This document shows positions 61,374-64,000 of a DNA stretch of 64,000 bases, in pieces. Position 1 is the stretch's first letter, and each line of letters begins with the position of its first letter. The DNA lies in the NCBI GenBank assembly GCA_021151695.1, contig JAGKWU010000009.1, forward strand, positions 1 through 64,000, read 5' to 3'. The notes under the pieces are model-generated. The model worked only from the letters and a program-made list of their open reading frames with translations. It searched no databases and was not told the DNA's origin. The stretch is from Cellvibrionaceae bacterium. Its GTDB lineage: Bacteria; Pseudomonadota; Gammaproteobacteria; Pseudomonadales; Cellvibrionaceae. A program made the translations under genes and the position numbers.

Positions 61374-62510
61374 TTATTTAAAGGGCAAATAATTGCGTGC
61401 GTCCGCAATATAATCGCCAATCGAACGTCGCTCTGCCGCAACAAATTGTTCAATGGCCTGTTGGAAATCGGCGCGGGCAAGCCAATGATTGGAATAGGTC
61501 ATTACCGGCTCAAAGCCACGTGCAATTTTGTGTTCACCCTGGGCACCGCCATCAAAGCGCTCCAGTTTATGCCGGATCGAGTAATCAATGCCCTGGTAAT
61601 AGCAGGTTTCAAAATGCAGGAAATCATATTCGGCAAGGCAACCCCAATAGCGACCATAAATAGTGTTGCTATCGATAAAAAATAGCGCCGCTGCTATAGC
61701 TCTATCTTGCTGGTAGGCCGTCACTAACAAACAGTGCTCAGCACAGGTCTCACCTAACTGGATAAAAAAATCCTTTGTTAAATAACCCGCATGGCCACTG
61801 CGTTTTAAATAGGTGTTGCGATAAAAGCCGTAAAACATTTGCCAATCAGTTGCCGTTATTTCATCGCCGGTTCTGTGGATAAAGCTGATCCCCTGCTCTG
61901 CCACCATACGTCGCTCTTTATTGATATTTTTGCGCTTGCGCGAATTCATGGCAGCAACAAAATCATCCCAGTTACCATAGCCGCGATTAAACCAGTGAAA
62001 TTGCGCGCCCTGGCGCTGGGCCAGCTGCTGGCCATGTAGTTGTTGCGACAACTCCGGCAGGGGAAACAGGCAGTGCCAGCCGGACGCACCCAACTCACCG
62101 GCGCGGGTTTTGATAGCCGCGACAATGGCCGGCAAAAGAGCGGCGGTCGATCCGCTATCTTTTACCAACAAGCGCGGGCCACCACAGGGAGTAAAGGGAA
62201 TAGCAGTGACCAGCTTGGGGTAATAACGAAAGCCGTAGCGCTGATAGGCATCAGCCCAGGACCAATCAAATACATATTCGCCGTAAGAATGGGTTTTTAA
62301 ATAAAGCGGCAAAGCCGCAACCAGCTCGTCGGCGTCATGCACCAATAAATGCTGTGTATGCCAGCCATCACCCAGGCTACCGCTGCGCTCAAGCGCTGCC
62401 AGGAATTCATGGCGAATAAAGGGATAGTCGCCCTCGCAGAGGCTATTCCACTGCGCGGCGCTCACCTGATCCAGACTGTGGATAAACGAAATTTGCATGG
62501 CCGCTTGCAC
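61374..62510 (-). CDS. FemAB/GNAT-like protein (DUF482 family)
   Basis: 378 residues, no signal peptide. Family pattern: FDWSWADAYQRYG, KLVTAIPFTPCGGPRLL, HWFNRGYGNWDDFVAAMNSRKRKNINKERR, FFIDSNTIYGRYWG, LHFETCYYQGIDY and GEHKIARGFEPV. These are conserved in a widespread proteobacterial family annotated as peptidogalycan biosynthesis or GNAT acyltransferase-like, without proven reaction. The start may be the ATG at 62498 instead. It is divergent from the TerC/CBS gene. Confidence 0.85.
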   Translation of the reverse strand: MQAAMQISFIHSLDQVSAAQWNSLCEGDYPFIRHEFLAALERSGSLGDGWHTQHLLVHDADELVAALPLYLKTHSYGEYVFDWSWADAYQRYGFRYYPKLVTAIPFTPCGGPRLLVKDSGSTAALLPAIVAAIKTRAGELGASGWHCLFPLPELSQQLHGQQLAQRQGAQFHWFNRGYGNWDDFVAAMNSRKRKNINKERRMVAEQGISFIHRTGDEITATDWQMFYGFYRNTYLKRSGHAGYLTKDFFIQLGETCAEHCLLVTAYQQDRAIAAALFFIDSNTIYGRYWGCLAEYDFLHFETCYYQGIDYSIRHKLERFDGGAQGEHKIARGFEPVMTYSNHWLARADFQQAIEQFVAAERRSIGDYIADARNYLPFK

Positions 62511-62645
62511 TTGCCCCTGATGAGATCCGGGCCGATTCTAACCCAAGTTACCATGACAAATGCCAGCGGGTGATTCCCGCCTGGTGCTAGCCATGTCGCA
62601 CTGCTGTGCTAGAATCGCCCTTCTCTTAGTCACCCAGAATGATTT

Positions 62646-62750
62646 ATGCCCACTTCCGAACCCGACCCTGAACCCCAGTGTCACCCTGATAATAAGTATT
62701 ACGCTATCAACAAAAGGATTGCCCTTATCAACCTTGCGAGGGAGTACTAG
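62646..62750 (+). CDS. Possible 34-residue leader peptide before the TerC/CBS gene
   Basis: A short frame (MPTSEPDPEPQ... ending NLAREY) stops two bases before the GTG of the next gene. There is no clear ribosome-binding site, and I know no relative. It could be a translated leader or chance. Confidence 0.25.
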   Translation: MPTSEPDPEPQCHPDNKYYAINKRIALINLAREY

Positions 62751-62752
62751 GG

Positions 62753-64000
62753 GTGGAATGGCTTTTAGATCCCACGGCCTGGCTTGGCCTACTTACCTTG
62801 ATTGTGCTCGAGATAGTTCTCGGCATAGACAACCTTATTTTTGTGGCGGTACTCGCCAACAAACTCCCCAAACACCAACGCGACAAAGCGCGCGTGGTGG
62901 GTCTGACGCTCGCTCTGTTGCTACGTCTCTTGCTGCTCTGCGGTATTTCCTGGCTGGTCACCCTGACGGAACCCCTGTTCCAGGTGCTCGGCCAGGATTT
63001 GTCGGGGCGCGATCTCATACTGATTTTTGGCGGCCTGTTCCTGCTCTTTAAAGCCACCATCGAACTGCACGAGCGGGTGGAAGGTAAGATCAACACCCAG
63101 CGCAATATGCGCGTTCATGCCGCCTTCTCCGCTGTTATTGCGCAGATAGTTATCCTCGACGCCGTGTTTTCGCTGGATGCGGTCATCACTGCCGTAGGTA
63201 TAGTGAACCATCTGTCGATCATGATGCTGGCGGTGATTATCGCGATGGGCATGATGATTATCGCCAGTAAAGCTCTCACGGATTTCGTCAACAAACATCC
63301 GACAGTGGTGATGCTCTGCCTGGGCTTCCTGCTGATGATCGGCTTCAGCCTGGTAGCTGAGGGCGCAGGTGTCCATATCCCCAAAGGCTATCTCTACGGT
63401 GCCATCGCCTTCTCGGTGTTGATCGAATTCTTCAACCAACTGGCGCGCTCCAACCGCACCCGCAACCTGATTGGCGAGCGCCCCTTGCGTGACCGCACCG
63501 CCGAAGCCGTGCTCAAACTGCTCGGCGGCCGCAGCGATGCCGATGAAGTAGGCGAAGATATAGTGGCCATGGCCAATCCCCAGGGCGAAGAGCTGGTGTT
63601 TGAAAACAGCGAGCGCCAGATGATCCGCTCAGTGCTGCAACTGACCGATCGCCCCGTGCAATCCCTGATGACACCACGCCCGGATATCGTCTGGGTAGAC
63701 GTGAATGCGACACCCGAGGAATTACTCAATATCCTCAAAACCACGCCCCAAACCCGCTTGCTGGTGGCGCGCGAGGAGTTGGACAACTTGCACGGCGTGA
63801 TCCAGAGCCGCGACCTGCTGACTGCCGCACTCAGCAACCAGCCGCTCAACCTGGCCGCACTGGCGGTAGAGCCCCTGGCTGTTCCCGAAGGCACCAGTGC
63901 ACTCAATGTGCTGGAAATGCTGCGTCAGCAATCAGTGCCATTGGCCATAGTGATCGACGAATACGGCAGCATCAAAGGGATAGTTACCCCCACAGATCTG
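62753..64000 (+). CDS. TerC-family membrane protein with CBS domains (YegH/YoaE-like), partial
   Basis: 416 codons to the window edge, start GTG at 62753 with GGGAG upstream. The N-terminal ~240 residues form the TerC domain, about seven helices with acidic residues inside the membrane (LEIVLGIDNLIF near 18-29, ILDAVFSLDAVITAVG near 134-149). After residue ~300 come paired CBS domains (QSLMTPRPDIVWVD, then VIDEYGSIKGIVTPTDL), and a CorC/HlyC domain presumably follows. The strong match in order is to E. coli YegH/YoaE. TerC relatives are linked to metal export; this protein's substrate is not defined. Confidence 0.9.
   Translation, partial: MEWLLDPTAWLGLLTLIVLEIVLGIDNLIFVAVLANKLPKHQRDKARVVGLTLALLLRLLLLCGISWLVTLTEPLFQVLGQDLSGRDLILIFGGLFLLFKATIELHERVEGKINTQRNMRVHAAFSAVIAQIVILDAVFSLDAVITAVGIVNHLSIMMLAVIIAMGMMIIASKALTDFVNKHPTVVMLCLGFLLMIGFSLVAEGAGVHIPKGYLYGAIAFSVLIEFFNQLARSNRTRNLIGERPLRDRTAEAVLKLLGGRSDADEVGEDIVAMANPQGEELVFENSERQMIRSVLQLTDRPVQSLMTPRPDIVWVDVNATPEELLNILKTTPQTRLLVAREELDNLHGVIQSRDLLTAALSNQPLNLAALAVEPLAVPEGTSALNVLEMLRQQSVPLAIVIDEYGSIKGIVTPTDL

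Noticed and set aside
1..64000. tRNA, rRNA, CRISPR array, prophage or insertion sequence
   Set aside because: No cloverleaf-like sequence, ribosomal motif, spaced repeat array, integrase or transposase was recognised by reading; a covariance-model and IS search would be needed to exclude them fully.

Overview
The window looks like chromosome of a polysaccharide-degrading gammaproteobacterium, most probably Cellvibrio or a close relative. This is inferred from serine-rich linkers in secreted enzymes, a GH81 enzyme carrying two CBM56-like modules, large TonB-dependent receptors, VSEP-type PEP-CTERM tails, and core genes (ilvA, rpiA, serA, trmO) of gammaproteobacterial type. No tRNA, rRNA, CRISPR array, prophage or intact insertion sequence was recognised.

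Layout. 1-7.5 kb: start of a lipoprotein, ilvA, rpiA, a long inverted repeat, a gamma-class carbonic anhydrase-like protein and two chemotaxis receptors. 7.5-10.7 kb: a PEP-CTERM choice-of-anchor protein and two paralogous solute-binding-like proteins. 10.8-20.7 kb: an alpha-glucoside locus with a TonB-dependent receptor, beta-phosphoglucomutase, GH65 phosphorylase, a sugar MFS carrier broken by an extra copy of an 8-bp repeat, a LacI regulator and a periplasmic trehalase. The same 12-bp palindrome lies at the -35 region of the receptor and in the GH65/MFS divergent promoter. 20.8-33 kb: trmO, serA, an AraC/MFS divergent pair, a DUF1800/DUF1501 pair, a DedA protein, a hydrolase and a membrane AraC-type regulator. 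32.7-37.1 kb: two paralogous LuxR-type regulators preceded by matching palindromes, and a cyclooxygenase-like haem peroxidase.

38-55.5 kb is a laminarin (beta-1,3-glucan) utilisation locus. It holds a GH16 lipoprotein, a GH3 glucosidase, two tryptophan-halogenase-family flavoproteins, a DUF6445-like protein, a SapC-family protein, a 1060-residue TonB-dependent receptor, and a secreted GH81 enzyme. GH81 and GH16 would cut the polymer, the receptor would import oligosaccharides and GH3 would trim them. A bipartite motif with nearly fixed spacing (AAAGTGA, then CCCA, then TGGGACGA) lies upstream of three units: GH3-GH16, receptor-SapC-halogenases, and GH81. I know of no description of it, and it is the best candidate for a shared regulatory signal.

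The strongest candidates for undescribed biology are that motif; a two-gene cassette (membrane-anchored protein with a C-x4-C motif plus a small exported cysteine protein) present twice, at 37.2-38.2 kb and 59.9-61.2 kb; and a metalloprotease whose prodomain-like region is encoded by a separate membrane-anchored gene (56.8-58.9 kb). The window ends inside a TerC/CBS membrane protein gene.
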